Below are positions 26,859-35,469 of a stretch of DNA of 64,000 nucleotides, in pieces. The DNA comes from Xenorhabdus bovienii. Its GTDB lineage: Bacteria > Pseudomonadota > Gammaproteobacteria > Enterobacterales > Enterobacteriaceae. The stretch spans positions 1 through 64,000 of the forward strand of contig NZ_JANAIF010000008.1 in the NCBI RefSeq assembly GCF_024721015.1, read 5' to 3'. Both the position numbers and the translations under genes were made by a program. The stretch's first letter is position 1. Each line of letters begins with the position of its first letter. The notes under the pieces were generated by a model, which was given only the letters and a program-made list of their open reading frames with translations, had not been told where the DNA came from and searched no databases.

Positions 26859-26905
26859 GGGGAAACACCTTCCCCGCCCGGGACGTGTTTTCCCTTTATT
26901 TTTAT
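26859..26905 (+). promoter_or_regulatory. Two-tier hairpin plus T-rich tail before the methylase-like gene
   Basis: GGGAAACAC (26860-26868) pairs with GTGTTTTCCC (26885-26894) with one bulged T; inner CCC/GGG (26873-26875 with 26880-26882); then TTTATTTTTAT. It lies 12 bases before the ATG at 26917, with the SD CAGGG in between. Fourth example of the shared leader plan. Confidence 0.65.
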
Positions 26906-26916
26906 GCAGGGAAAAC

Positions 26917-27606
26917 ATGTCATCACAGACAGATCACCAGAAAGCGTTTATCTCATTGTTTAACCAGACAGCCCGTTGTCATCATCGTTATCAGGTCTTC
27001 CGGGACTTTTGCTATTGCATGATGGCCGCGATCCACAATCGGGTGTGTTACAGCGACGAGCTTGAACAGTATTACCTGAAAACCATCAAAAAATATGAGC
27101 GGCCGGATGTCTATCGGTTCGCGCAGTTATTTTCCCACGTTGTCCTTGGGCTGGAACAGACCCCCCGTGATTTTCTGGGCAGTACGTTTATGCAGCTGGG
27201 GCTGGGCGATAAAGGACTCAATCAATTTTTTACCCCCTGGAGTGTCGCCAGAGCGATGGCGAAGATGCAGTTTCAGGATGTTTCCGCACTATTGCAGGAA
27301 CAGCCGTTTGTGACCCTGTACGAACCCGCTTGCGGGGCGGGCTGTCTGACGCTGGCCGCAGCGGAAGAGTTAAGAGATCAGGGACATGATCCGTTGTGCA
27401 GCCTGTGGGTGTCGGTGATTGATATTGACCCACTGGCGGCGGTCATGGCCTACATTCAGCTTTCCCTGTCGGGGATACCGGCCCAGGTCACTATCGGGAA
27501 TGCCCTGCATGAGAGTGACGACAAACGTTCACGCTATACCCCGGCCCATTATCTGGGAAACTGGTTTCAGCGGTTGAGGAAATATCAACATCAACAAGCC
27601 GCATAA
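26917..27606 (+). CDS. N6-adenine methylase-like protein lacking the (D/N)PPY motif
   Basis: 229 aa. It resembles the methyltransferase core of N-6 DNA methylases: FFTP at 104-107 (motif X), EPACGAG at 136-142 (SAM-binding motif I) and DIDP at 169-172 (motif II). The chain ends at residue 229 after GNALHES and RYTPAHYLGNWF, and no catalytic (D/N)PP(Y/F) is present where motif IV should follow. It could bind SAM without methylating DNA, or be a truncated enzyme. Similar short proteins are carried by integrative elements. The gene ends cleanly just before a good terminator, which argues against a recent frameshift. Confidence 0.75.
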   Translation: MSSQTDHQKAFISLFNQTARCHHRYQVFRDFCYCMMAAIHNRVCYSDELEQYYLKTIKKYERPDVYRFAQLFSHVVLGLEQTPRDFLGSTFMQLGLGDKGLNQFFTPWSVARAMAKMQFQDVSALLQEQPFVTLYEPACGAGCLTLAAAEELRDQGHDPLCSLWVSVIDIDPLAAVMAYIQLSLSGIPAQVTIGNALHESDDKRSRYTPAHYLGNWFQRLRKYQHQQAA

Positions 27607-27621
27607 TCCCTTTTTCACTAT

Positions 27622-27642
27622 CGCGCCTTTCGGGGCGCTTTT
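27622..27642 (+). terminator. Terminator after the accessory gene cluster
   Basis: Stem GCGCC (27623-27627) with GGCGC (27634-27638) and a short loop, followed by TTTT. It lies 17 bases after the methylase-like stop codon and closes the four-gene plus-strand cluster. Confidence 0.7.
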
Positions 27643-27676
27643 CTGCGTTTAAATGGCGTTAATCTATTGATGTTAG

Positions 27677-27740
27677 AATGAAAATTAAGTCTTTTTGGTA
27701 AGCGAAATAAGGGGTGAATCGAGTCAGATTAATTTTCATT
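27677..27740. repeat. 12-bp perfect inverted repeat upstream of the traI-like gene
   Basis: AATGAAAATTAA (27677-27688) and TTAATTTTCATT (27729-27740) are exact inverse copies 40 bases apart, in the AT-rich gap before the relaxase-like gene. This could be a regulator site, or part of an old transfer origin given the adjacent relaxase-family gene. Confidence 0.45.
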
Positions 27741-27815
27741 ATCGCATAAAGAGTTTTTCCTTGTACCCGATTGGGATTGGCAGACACTGAGCCCAATCTG
27801 AACAGGAGAAAAGCG

Positions 27816-28715
27816 ATGTTTAACCGTTTTAAATCACGTTTTACCCGCCAGGCAACAGCCCAACAAAACGCGGCACAGCAACAACAGGACAGTTCACGCG
27901 ATACCGGGGGCTATTTCAGGCCACAATCTGCTGATGAACTGCTGTCAACCCCCCTGCGCCGCCAGTGTCTTCAGCAATTATGGGAAAACAGTGCGTTACC
28001 GCAAGGACTGTATCAGCGTTTTTACCTCGCGCCGATTAAACAATTGCTGGGCAGCGTTCAGCAGATACCGGCAGCACAGGAAGGTGACTGGTCAGGTCGC
28101 GGGGGATTTGCCGACCTGACGCTGAAATTTACCACCTGTGCTGTGCGGCTGGCGAAGGGTCATATGCTGCCTCCGGGGGCGGCCCCGGAAACGCAGGCGG
28201 CACAGAATGTTTTATGGCAGGCGGTGGTGTTTTGGGCCGCCCTGTTTTACCACCTGCCCCTGCTGCGGCAACTGGAAGGTGAGCTGGAAGACGGGCATTA
28301 CTGGCAACCGGGCGTCAGTGTACCCGACAAACCTTTTCGTTTCCGCTTTTGCCCCCCTGAAAACACGCCGTCTGTCCCCCAGGAAGCGTTGCTGGCCGCC
28401 TGTTTGTTACCGGAGGCGGCCATCCTATGGCTGGTTTCAGTGCCGGAAGCATGGCGTTGTCTGGTACAGCATCTCAGTGGTTGCTCATTCGCAATACCGC
28501 TGATTGGCACGTTGCTTCAGGAAACCGCAGGGCAGGTGCAGTCGCCGTTGCCGTTGCTGAAATCCGTTGAGCCTTCTGAACCGGTTTCTGCTGCCGCTCA
28601 GTCATCATCCGCCCCCCATCCGGTTTTTCCGCTTGCCACACCGGAAGCGGCCGCTGTTCCCGACACAGCCGATGATACCCAGACATTATTGTCATTGTTT
28701 CAGACACAGGAATAA
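27816..28715 (+). CDS. TraI_2-type relaxase N-terminal-domain protein, HD residues lost
   Basis: 299 aa from the ATG at 27816 (AGGAG upstream). It matches the N-terminal part of MobH/TraI_2 relaxases of PFGI-1-class integrative elements: GGYFRPQSADELLSTPLRR, LQQLWENSALPQGLYQRFY and GHMLPPGAAPE. Active members have an HD-hydrolase core with GGxxDHT and HDIGK-like motifs; here the corresponding segments read GGFADLTLKF (96-105) and FWAALFYHLPLL (139-150), so metal-binding His/Asp are missing. The C-terminal third is Pro/Ser/Ala-rich. Its place directly before the integrase gene is the classic position for this relaxase. It is likely a remnant or repurposed protein, not an active relaxase. Confidence 0.75.
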   Translation: MFNRFKSRFTRQATAQQNAAQQQQDSSRDTGGYFRPQSADELLSTPLRRQCLQQLWENSALPQGLYQRFYLAPIKQLLGSVQQIPAAQEGDWSGRGGFADLTLKFTTCAVRLAKGHMLPPGAAPETQAAQNVLWQAVVFWAALFYHLPLLRQLEGELEDGHYWQPGVSVPDKPFRFRFCPPENTPSVPQEALLAACLLPEAAILWLVSVPEAWRCLVQHLSGCSFAIPLIGTLLQETAGQVQSPLPLLKSVEPSEPVSAAAQSSSAPHPVFPLATPEAAAVPDTADDTQTLLSLFQTQE

Positions 28716-28736
28716 ATCTTTGCTGAAAAATAATGC

Positions 28737-28757
28737 AAATGATAACGATAACGATTT
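28737..28757. promoter_or_regulatory. Possible Fur-like hexamer array before the integrase
   Basis: AAATGATAACGATAACGATTT contains repeated GATAAC units like the NAT(A/T)AT arrays bound by Fur. It lies in the 210-base gap before the integrase gene. One end matches the Fur consensus poorly, so this is a weak call. Confidence 0.25.
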
Positions 28758-28925
28758 GAAATTATCCAAACGCACCATATCAGAGCCGGAATGCCTTGTT
28801 TCCCTGATGGACAAAAGGTCATGATATGAAAAATAAAATAATTTAACGTATTAATGACTTTAGACACGGATTAACAGGTCGTTTCTGTACCGGAACACAA
28901 TATTACACACTAAGGAAACAATAAT

Positions 28926-29933
28926 ATGTTGGATAATGAGGGAATAATGGGCTGGGATGAGTTGCTGGACGAGTATTTTTTCTCACACATGTTGCGACCG
29001 GCAACCGAGTGGAGTTATCGCAAGGTGGTGCGGGTATTTATCAACTTTATGGGAGAAACTGTGCTGCCGGCACAGGTGAACCACAGGGATATACTACGGT
29101 GGCGGCGCCACCTGCTGAATGAAAAGAAGCAGTCGTGTCATACCTGGAATAATAAGGTCACTCATTTGCGTGCCATCTTTAATTTTGGAATAGAGCAAAA
29201 GTTATTACCTCAGATCAAAAACCCTTTTCTTGATGCTGCGGTCAAGAAAGGCAAGAAAACGAAAAAAGTGTTGAGTAAATCCCAGATAATCCGTCTCTAC
29301 CTGCGGATGGGGCAGCATGAAGAAGAGGAGAAAACCAAGGTAACCCTACAGGGAAGGCATTGTGCGCTGTATCCTGCCTGGTACTGGTTAACGGTACTGG
29401 ATACATTCCGGTTAACGGGCATGCGCCAGAACCAGCTGCTGCACCTGAGGCTGCGGGATATCAATCTGGAAAATAATTCCATTGAATTGCGACTTCAGGG
29501 CAGTAAAAACCATTGTGAATGGCGGGTTCCCATCATTCCGCAATTAAAGGTAAGGCTTAAACAATTGGTAGAACGTGCTAAAGCCTGTGGCATCGGTAAT
29601 GCAGAACCCATTTTTGACTTAACGCGACTGAATTTTCGCTATAACGGCCTGATGACCAGCTACGAATACGACATTAACAGGGAAAAGCAACACATACGCT
29701 CTTTTTTCCGCCGCCTTTCCCGGGAATGTGGTTTCGCGATTTCGCCGCATCGTTTCCGTCATACGCTGGCCTCGGAGCTGATGAAAGCACCGGATCGTAA
29801 TTTACAGATGGTGAAAAACTTGCTGGGGCATCGCAGTGTGGTGACAACGATGGAATATATTGATATCGATATGGAAATAGCCGGCAAAACATTGGCGCAA
29901 GAACTGGCTTTATATCTGGATCTTTCCGTATAG
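28926..29933 (+). CDS. Tyrosine recombinase (integrase) of the tRNA-Phe island
   Basis: 335 aa. A site-specific recombinase with an N-terminal SAM-like core-binding domain (about 10-95) and a catalytic domain. Catalytic residues are visible: Arg167 in LTGMRQNQLL, His275-x-x-Arg278 in SPHRFRHTLASEL, His302 in LLGHRSVVTT and nucleophile Tyr311 in MEYIDID. Full-length and intact. Start ATG at 28926; AAGGAAA lies about 10 bases upstream. It ends about 355 bases from the 3' end of tRNA-Phe, the usual arrangement for an element integrated in a tRNA gene, though the gene points toward the tRNA. Confidence 0.92.
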   Translation: MLDNEGIMGWDELLDEYFFSHMLRPATEWSYRKVVRVFINFMGETVLPAQVNHRDILRWRRHLLNEKKQSCHTWNNKVTHLRAIFNFGIEQKLLPQIKNPFLDAAVKKGKKTKKVLSKSQIIRLYLRMGQHEEEEKTKVTLQGRHCALYPAWYWLTVLDTFRLTGMRQNQLLHLRLRDINLENNSIELRLQGSKNHCEWRVPIIPQLKVRLKQLVERAKACGIGNAEPIFDLTRLNFRYNGLMTSYEYDINREKQHIRSFFRRLSRECGFAISPHRFRHTLASELMKAPDRNLQMVKNLLGHRSVVTTMEYIDIDMEIAGKTLAQELALYLDLSV

Positions 29934-30287
29934 CCGATATAAAAGTCATAGAAAAAAATCAGGGCGGATTTCAGTTTGGAAAGGAGGCGGTGTGAACTGC
30001 TCTGTATCAACATTGATGGGATGGAAAAAAGCGTGAATACCTGATCCCGCATCCAGTAAGTCTTCACCTTACTTGACATCAGAATCAATTACTGAAATCA
30101 TTATTTAGATCGAGAAAAAGGGTACCTGCTAAAGCGAGTACCCTGATATCTTGAGTTGCTGGCAATTTATCGCCATAATAATGCAAGCTTTTAAAAAAAA
30201 CCGTTGCTTACATTTTCAGTTTTATGGTTTCGCCCCAACTTACTGCTTGTTAAGTAATTTTCTTATCAACAAGCGAGTTTTAAAATT
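29934..30287. other. Island-core junction region between integrase and tRNA-Phe
   Basis: These 354 bases hold no supported gene. They contain the terminator of the tRNA transcript (30114-30144). The attachment core is expected to overlap the tRNA 3' end; no second copy of that sequence was noticed elsewhere in the window, so the far end of the island may lie outside it. Confidence 0.4.
30114..30144 (-). terminator. Terminator of the tRNA-Phe transcript
   Basis: AGGGTAC (30119-30125) pairs with GTACCCT (30138-30144); on the minus strand the hairpin is followed by TTTTT. It lies about 145 bases past the tRNA 3' end. Confidence 0.7.
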
Positions 30288-30363
30288 TGGTGCCCGGACT
30301 CGGAATCGAACCAAGGACACGGGGATTTTCAATCCCCTGCTCTACCGACTGAGCTATCCGGGC
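30288..30363 (-). tRNA. tRNA-Phe (GAA)
   Basis: The minus strand folds as a standard 76-base tRNA with encoded CCA: acceptor GCCCGGA/TCCGGGC, D-arm AGCTCAGTCGGTAGAGC, anticodon arm GGGGATTGAAAATCCCC with GAA, and T-arm GTTCGATTC. It serves as the integration target of the neighbouring tyrosine recombinase and is followed upstream by mltC-region core genes. Confidence 0.97.
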
Positions 30364-30469
30364 TAACGGGGACGAATTAAACCGTATTCAGATAAATCCG
30401 TCAACGACTTTCTGCATAATTTTATCTGTGTGCTTTCAACTTGTTCAAGTAGTTATAAATTTAAACAAT

Positions 30470-30495
30470 AATGGAGAGGATAGTGCCTCTCCATT
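30470..30495 (-). terminator. mltC terminator hairpin
   Basis: AATGGAGAGG (30470-30479) pairs perfectly with CCTCTCCATT (30486-30495), 19 bases after the mltC stop. The minus-strand tail ATTGTTTAAATTT is only moderately T-rich. Confidence 0.55.
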
Positions 30496-30514
30496 CATTG
30501 ATATCGATGATCAG

Positions 30515-31588
30515 CTATCGACGATAGACTTTCTGGGTATTATTCACTTTCATCAAATAACGGCGCGATTCAGAAGCTGGATGTTTATTGGTCAGTGTTT
30601 CATAAACATCACCAGGTGCCATGGTATTGATGATTTGTGCCGCTTTTTTCTTATCACTGGAGAACACTCTCAATACACTGCCAGCACCGCCATTGTAGGC
30701 GGTAATAACGGCATATCGACGTGAGGTTGCGTTGTTGATTTCCCCTAAATAGATATTCTGCAAGATCGATAGATATGCGGTACCTGCATCAATGTTATTT
30801 TCAGGATCGAAGAGATAACTGCGACTAGGCTGGCCGGATTTTCCTTGCATTTTGAAGACATCTCGCCCAGCGGTATGCTGCATGACCTGCATTAATCCCA
30901 GTGCATCAGAACGACTGACAGCGTAAGGGTTAAAGCTGGATTCATTTTGCATAATGGCAAGGATCAGGGATTCATCAACGCCATATTTGATGGCGGCTTT
31001 GCGAACCATCGGCAGGTATTTATGTGCCCGTTTATCTAAATGATTAGGAACCAATTGAATGGTGACGGTCCAAATCATATGTAGCCCTGATTGGCGTTTT
31101 TGTAATTTATTCTGGAGAAGGTAATTTGCAAAATGACGTGCACGCCACTCCCAACGAATTGTCTCACCCGCATTATCCAAAACTTGCCCATAAAGAAATG
31201 GCTCTTTGCTGATCTGAATGTCATTGATGTCAGAATAAAGATCAACAGAGCCAGGATCGTCACCCATCAGCAAGGTGGTAATAATCGCCTTGCGTAAATG
31301 TTCAGAGGGTTCAATAGGCGATAGAGTTTCAATTGTGATGGTTCCCGCATCAAAATTGATATGGCTGCGAGTGTGGTATTGATCCGTGTATTTTACGTAA
31401 TCTTTAGGGCCTGCGATTAAAACTTCTTGTAAGCCCCAAATGTTTTCAATGTCATGGGCAAATTGCCCCATTAAGATATCAAAACCATTCGTATCTTTTA
31501 CGTATGCTTCATTGTATTCAATATCTTTTTTGCTAGAGCAGGAAATTAGGAGTGGAGTGAGAAGAATCAGAGCCAGCAGTCTTTTCAT
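30515..31588 (-). CDS. mltC: Membrane-bound lytic murein transglycosylase C
   Basis: Outer-membrane lipoprotein that cleaves peptidoglycan glycan strands to 1,6-anhydromuropeptides during wall turnover. 357 aa, the normal length. The signal peptide ends in LLISC with Cys17 as lipidation site. The C-terminal SLT domain shows the catalytic Glu in [13 protein letters not shown], then DALGLMQVM and [13 protein letters not shown]. It sits beside yggX and mutY as in other enterobacteria, with its own 150-base upstream gap. Nothing unusual seen. Confidence 0.97.
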   Translation of the reverse strand: MKRLLALILLTPLLISCSSKKDIEYNEAYVKDTNGFDILMGQFAHDIENIWGLQEVLIAGPKDYVKYTDQYHTRSHINFDAGTITIETLSPIEPSEHLRKAIITTLLMGDDPGSVDLYSDINDIQISKEPFLYGQVLDNAGETIRWEWRARHFANYLLQNKLQKRQSGLHMIWTVTIQLVPNHLDKRAHKYLPMVRKAAIKYGVDESLILAIMQNESSFNPYAVSRSDALGLMQVMQHTAGRDVFKMQGKSGQPSRSYLFDPENNIDAGTAYLSILQNIYLGEINNATSRRYAVITAYNGGAGSVLRVFSSDKKKAAQIINTMAPGDVYETLTNKHPASESRRYLMKVNNTQKVYRR

Positions 31589-31740
31589 TTTACAATGCCG
31601 TTAGGTATTGGGATGTCATCAATATTAGAGCCCGATAAAGAGGCTCTTATTTTATGTTAATGCATAATAATATTATGAACCTACCTCATTAATTGGGTGA
31701 TTTTTATTTGTTATGTCACCCAATGACAGGCGTTATAAGA

Positions 31741-32013
31741 TTATTTTTCCGGCGGTGTATAACCGTCGATTTTAATATCATGCCCTTCAAACAAGAACTT
31801 CACCATTTCTTGTTCGAGTAGTTTGCGATGTTCTGGGTTTATAGTGTTCAATTTTTTTTCATTGATCAGCATGGTTTGTTTACTCATCCATTGCTGCCAC
31901 GCCTCTTTAGAAATCTCATTGAAAATGCGCTTGCCCAGTTCTCCTGGATAGAGCTGAAAATCTTGGCCTTCGGCTTCTCGTTGCAAAAAAGTACAAAAAA
32001 TGGTTCTGCTCAT
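31741..32013 (-). CDS. yggX: Probable Fe(2+)-trafficking protein YggX
   Basis: 90 aa, typical length. Small cytosolic protein linked to protection of iron-sulfur clusters against oxidation and to iron handling. It shows [18 protein letters not shown] with the conserved Cys7, [17 protein letters not shown], and the C-terminal [16 protein letters not shown]. It follows mutY by 29 bases, so the two are probably cotranscribed; MutY is an iron-sulfur enzyme, which makes the pairing sensible. Confidence 0.97.
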   Translation of the reverse strand: MSRTIFCTFLQREAEGQDFQLYPGELGKRIFNEISKEAWQQWMSKQTMLINEKKLNTINPEHRKLLEQEMVKFLFEGHDIKIDGYTPPEK

Positions 32014-32042
32014 AATAAATCCTCAAAATAATAGGGCAAAGT

Positions 32043-33083
32043 TTATCCCAGCTGTTGCAAAAGATATTCAACGGGAGCTGCCAATCCAATAGTTGCTGGC
32101 TGGCGTAAGTTATACCAAAGTCCCTTGCTTTCATCCATGCAGGAATCAAAAGATAAAATATCGATTTTAATCGGTACGATATCGAGATGAAAGTGGCTGA
32201 ATGTATGGCGAAATGCAATCAGTTGATCAGGTTTGCTGTGAGAGATACCGGAGTCTTTCAACCACTGCTCCAGTGAAGCCTGATCTGTGAATTGTGGAAA
32301 TGCGAATAACCCGCCCCAAATGCCTGAAAGTGGACGTTGCTCCAACCAAACTGTGTCGCCATGCTGCATCAATAAAAAATAGGCCGTTTTCTCAGGGATG
32401 GTTTGTTTCGGCTTTTTCCCTGGATAGTTTGCACAACTATGATTGGCGTAGGCGATGCAGCCTGTATTGAGTGGGCAGATTTCACATTTGGGTTTGCTGC
32501 GGGTGCAGACCATCGCGCCCAAATCCATCATCGCCTGATTAAAATACTCGACGCCCTGTTCTGGGGTAACACGGGTACTTATATCCCATAACTGGTTTTC
32601 TACTTCTTTTTTCCCCGGCCAGCCAGCAATGGCGTAGCAGCGAGCCAGAACGCGCTTTACATTGCCATCGAGAATCGGGAAGTGCTTTCCCTGAGACAGT
32701 GAAAGAATGGCACCTGCGGTAGAGCGGCCAACACCGGGCAGGGCAATAACACCATCAAAGGTAGTCGGGAATTGACCATTGTGTATCGCAACAATCTGCT
32801 GAGCCGCTTTGTGCAGGTTACGGGCGCGTGCGTAATAACCCAGACCCGTCCATAAATGCAGAACCTCATCCAATGGTGCGGCGGCCAGTGAGGCAACATC
32901 GGGGAAACGTGAAATAAAATTCTGGAAATAGGGAATGACAGTCGCGACCTGCGTTTGTTGCAGCATCACCTCTGAAAGCCAGACGTGATAGGACGTTTTT
33001 TCCAACTGCCACGGCAGGGTCTTACGACCATAGCAGTGATACCATTCAAGTACCGCCTGTGAAAATTGCTCGGCTTCCATCAT
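32043..33083 (-). CDS. mutY: Adenine DNA glycosylase MutY
   Basis: Removes adenine mispaired with 8-oxoguanine or guanine in base-excision repair. 346 aa. Features: [19 protein letters not shown] with the catalytic Glu, helix-hairpin-helix [13 protein letters not shown], catalytic Asp in [10 protein letters not shown], a C-X6-C-X2-C-X5-C [4Fe-4S] loop within residues ending [10 protein letters not shown], and a C-terminal NUDIX-like domain for 8-oxoG recognition. First gene of a minus-strand unit with yggX, divergent from trmB. Confidence 0.97.
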   Translation of the reverse strand: MMEAEQFSQAVLEWYHCYGRKTLPWQLEKTSYHVWLSEVMLQQTQVATVIPYFQNFISRFPDVASLAAAPLDEVLHLWTGLGYYARARNLHKAAQQIVAIHNGQFPTTFDGVIALPGVGRSTAGAILSLSQGKHFPILDGNVKRVLARCYAIAGWPGKKEVENQLWDISTRVTPEQGVEYFNQAMMDLGAMVCTRSKPKCEICPLNTGCIAYANHSCANYPGKKPKQTIPEKTAYFLLMQHGDTVWLEQRPLSGIWGGLFAFPQFTDQASLEQWLKDSGISHSKPDQLIAFRHTFSHFHLDIVPIKIDILSFDSCMDESKGLWYNLRQPATIGLAAPVEYLLQQLG

Positions 33084-33218
33084 TAGAATAATTGTCTTTA
33101 TAGATGATCATTGTTTCGTGAACAGGATTGCAACATAGTGTAACCTCAGTGTAAACCCGAACTTTGTTTCGAAGCGCTACTCAAATCAGCATTAAAGTTG
33201 TGCTTATGGGCACTGAAC

Positions 33219-33246
33219 TTGATAAAATCAGCCACCTTTGCATAAT
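33219..33246 (+). promoter_or_regulatory. Putative sigma-70 promoter of trmB
   Basis: TTGATA (33219-33224) and CATAAT (33241-33246) are 16 bases apart in the mutY/trmB divergent gap, with transcription likely to begin near 33253, about 75 bases before the trmB start. Confidence 0.45.
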
Positions 33247-33326
33247 TGCGCTCTCTTTAGGCAACCCTGTGGTACATAACGTCCCAGACGCCTGAGCAAA
33301 TGCCTTTAAAACTGATAAAAAGTACC

Positions 33327-34046
33327 ATGATAAATAACGTAATTTCACCGGAATATGATGAAAATGGCAGGGCTTTGCGCCGTGTCCGCAGTTTTGTGCG
33401 TCGGCAGGGCCGGTTAACGAGTCGTCAGCAGCAAGCACTTGATGATGTGTGGCCAAAGATGGGCATGGATTATCAGCCGGAACTGTTCGATATGGGCGAA
33501 CTCTTTGGTCGTGAAGCGCCTGTCGTACTGGAGATTGGCTTCGGAATGGGAGCATCTCTGGTGATGATGGCAAGCCAGAATCCAGAGAAAAATTTTTTTG
33601 GGATCGAAGTTCATGTGCCGGGAGTAGGTGCATGTCTGGCTTCCGCAGAAGATGAAAATCTCAGTAATCTGCGTGTAATGTGTCATGATGCCATTGAAGT
33701 TTTGGAAAATATGCTGCCGGAACAGAGTCTGGAAATGGTGCAGCTTTTCTTCCCTGATCCGTGGCATAAAGCCCGTCATAACAAACGTCGGATTGTACAG
33801 CCTGAGTTTGCCCAACTTATCAGAAGTAAGCTGAAAATCGGTGGTATCTTCCATATGGCAACCGACTGGCAGCCGTATGCTGAACATATGCTGAAAGTGA
33901 TGAGCGAGGCTGAAGGGTATTGCAACGTGTCGGAAAATAGTGATTATGTACCACGTCCTGATTCACGTCCGGTCACGAAATTTGAGATGCGCGGTCAGCG
34001 TTTGGGGCATGGCGTATGGGATCTAATGTTTAAGAGGGTAAAATAA
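33327..34046 (+). CDS. trmB: tRNA (guanine-N7-)-methyltransferase
   Basis: Methylates G46 of many tRNAs with SAM. 239 aa from the ATG at 33327, matching the usual length; an in-frame ATG at 33300 would add nine residues. SAM motif [11 protein letters not shown] and the TrmB hallmark [15 protein letters not shown] are present, then [15 protein letters not shown] and the terminal [11 protein letters not shown]. Its stop codon overlaps the yggL start (TAATG), indicating coupled translation. Confidence 0.96.
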   Translation: MINNVISPEYDENGRALRRVRSFVRRQGRLTSRQQQALDDVWPKMGMDYQPELFDMGELFGREAPVVLEIGFGMGASLVMMASQNPEKNFFGIEVHVPGVGACLASAEDENLSNLRVMCHDAIEVLENMLPEQSLEMVQLFFPDPWHKARHNKRRIVQPEFAQLIRSKLKIGGIFHMATDWQPYAEHMLKVMSEAEGYCNVSENSDYVPRPDSRPVTKFEMRGQRLGHGVWDLMFKRVK

Positions 34047-34372
34047 TGGCTAAAAACCGTAGTCGTCGTCTGCGTAAAAAATTGCATATTGATGAATTTC
34101 AGGAACTTGGTTTTTCCGTAAAGTGGAATTTCCCGGCCAATACACCAGTTGATATCGTTGACAGCACAGTTGATGCCTTTATTGAAGAGCTGGTTGAACC
34201 AAACGGTCTGGCGCTGGATGCCAGCGGCTATTTACAGTGGGAAGGTTTGATCTGCCTACAAAAAATCGGCAAATGTACCGAAGAACATCGCCAGTTGGTG
34301 GAGAAATGGCTGAAAGATCGCGGTATGGAAGACGTTGCCCTATCAGAATTGTTTGATGTGTGGTGGGATTGA
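34046..34372 (+). CDS. yggL: YggL family protein (DUF469)
   Basis: 108 aa, normal length for this family. Arg/Lys-rich start [14 protein letters not shown], then LGFSVKWNFP and a C-terminal YLQWEGLICLQKIGKC. YggL has been linked to 50S ribosome association; the sequence itself gives no catalytic motif. It overlaps trmB by one base, the conserved gene order. A weak GC-rich hairpin near 34421-34441 may end this transcript. Confidence 0.93.
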   Translation: MAKNRSRRLRKKLHIDEFQELGFSVKWNFPANTPVDIVDSTVDAFIEELVEPNGLALDASGYLQWEGLICLQKIGKCTEEHRQLVEKWLKDRGMEDVALSELFDVWWD

Positions 34373-34462
34373 TTCGCTATTGCATAAAAATAGTGTTTTA
34401 TACAGAAATAACGCTGTATACAGGGGCTCCTTTGGGGCCCTTGTTTGTCTGGAGAAAAAGTG

Positions 34463-35389
34463 GTGAAGGTAAGGTTCTCTAATTCGTTATTGGCAGATAT
34501 CTTAGATGAAGTACGCCCTTTGATTGGCCAAGGAAAAGTGGCAGGTTACATACCTGCTTTGGCAGAAGTTGCGGTAAATAATCTGGCGATGGCCATCTGT
34601 ACGGTTGATGGGCAGGTTTTTAAAGCGGGAGATGCGGAAAAGCGCTTTTCCATACAATCTATTTCCAAGGTATTGAGCCTGACACTGGCGATGACGCGCT
34701 ATCAAGAGCAGGATATCTGGCAGCGAGTGGGGACGGAACCTTCGGGACAGCCGTTTAATTCATTAGTACAGTTGGAATTGGAAAAGGGCATTCCCCGTAA
34801 TCCCTTCATTAATGCAGGTGCCTTGGTTATCTGTGACATGTTGCAATCACGGTTAAGTGCGCCTAAGCATAGAATGCTGGAGTTCGTTCGTAGCCTCACT
34901 GGGCAAAAGCACATTTGCTATGATGATATCGTTGCCCGTTCAGAAATGGAGCATTCCAGTCGTAATGCTGCAATTGCTTATTTGATGAAATCGTTCGGTA
35001 ATTTTGAGAATGATGTGCTCACGGTTCTCCAAACTTATTTCCACTATTGTGCCTTGAAAATGAATTGTGTTGAACTGGCCCAATGTTTTATCTACTTAGC
35101 GAATCAAGGCCGTATGATCGGTTCTGGACAACAAATTTTAAGTCTTCGGCAAACCAGACAGATTAATGCGCTGATGCTGACGTGTGGTATGTATGATGGT
35201 TCTGGAGAGTTTGCTTTCAGGATCGGAATGCCCGGGAAATCCGGTGTTGGCGGAGGAATAGTCTGTGTTGTGCCAGGGGAGTTCACGGTTGCTGTATGGT
35301 CTCCTGAACTGAATAGCTCCGGTAACTCACTGGCGGGTTGTGCGGCATTGGAAAAATTGGCTGAGCGTATCGGGCGTTCTATTTTTTAG
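34463..35389 (+). CDS. glsB: Glutaminase
   Basis: Serine-dependent beta-lactamase-like glutaminase that converts glutamine to glutamate and ammonia. 308 aa from GTG at 34463, equal to E. coli GlsB (from memory); GTG at 34460 is equally close to the SD GGAG. Catalytic S-x-x-K is in [12 protein letters not shown]; further family motifs are [36 protein letters not shown] and [14 protein letters not shown]. Stands between yggL and yggN in the same direction. Confidence 0.95.
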   Translation: MKVRFSNSLLADILDEVRPLIGQGKVAGYIPALAEVAVNNLAMAICTVDGQVFKAGDAEKRFSIQSISKVLSLTLAMTRYQEQDIWQRVGTEPSGQPFNSLVQLELEKGIPRNPFINAGALVICDMLQSRLSAPKHRMLEFVRSLTGQKHICYDDIVARSEMEHSSRNAAIAYLMKSFGNFENDVLTVLQTYFHYCALKMNCVELAQCFIYLANQGRMIGSGQQILSLRQTRQINALMLTCGMYDGSGEFAFRIGMPGKSGVGGGIVCVVPGEFTVAVWSPELNSSGNSLAGCAALEKLAERIGRSIF

Positions 35390-35469
35390 TTCAAACCTTA
35401 GTAAATAACAGCCGAAACCCTTGTCTCTGTAGGCCGGGTGTCGTCAGGCAAAGCAAATCAGGAGAACGT

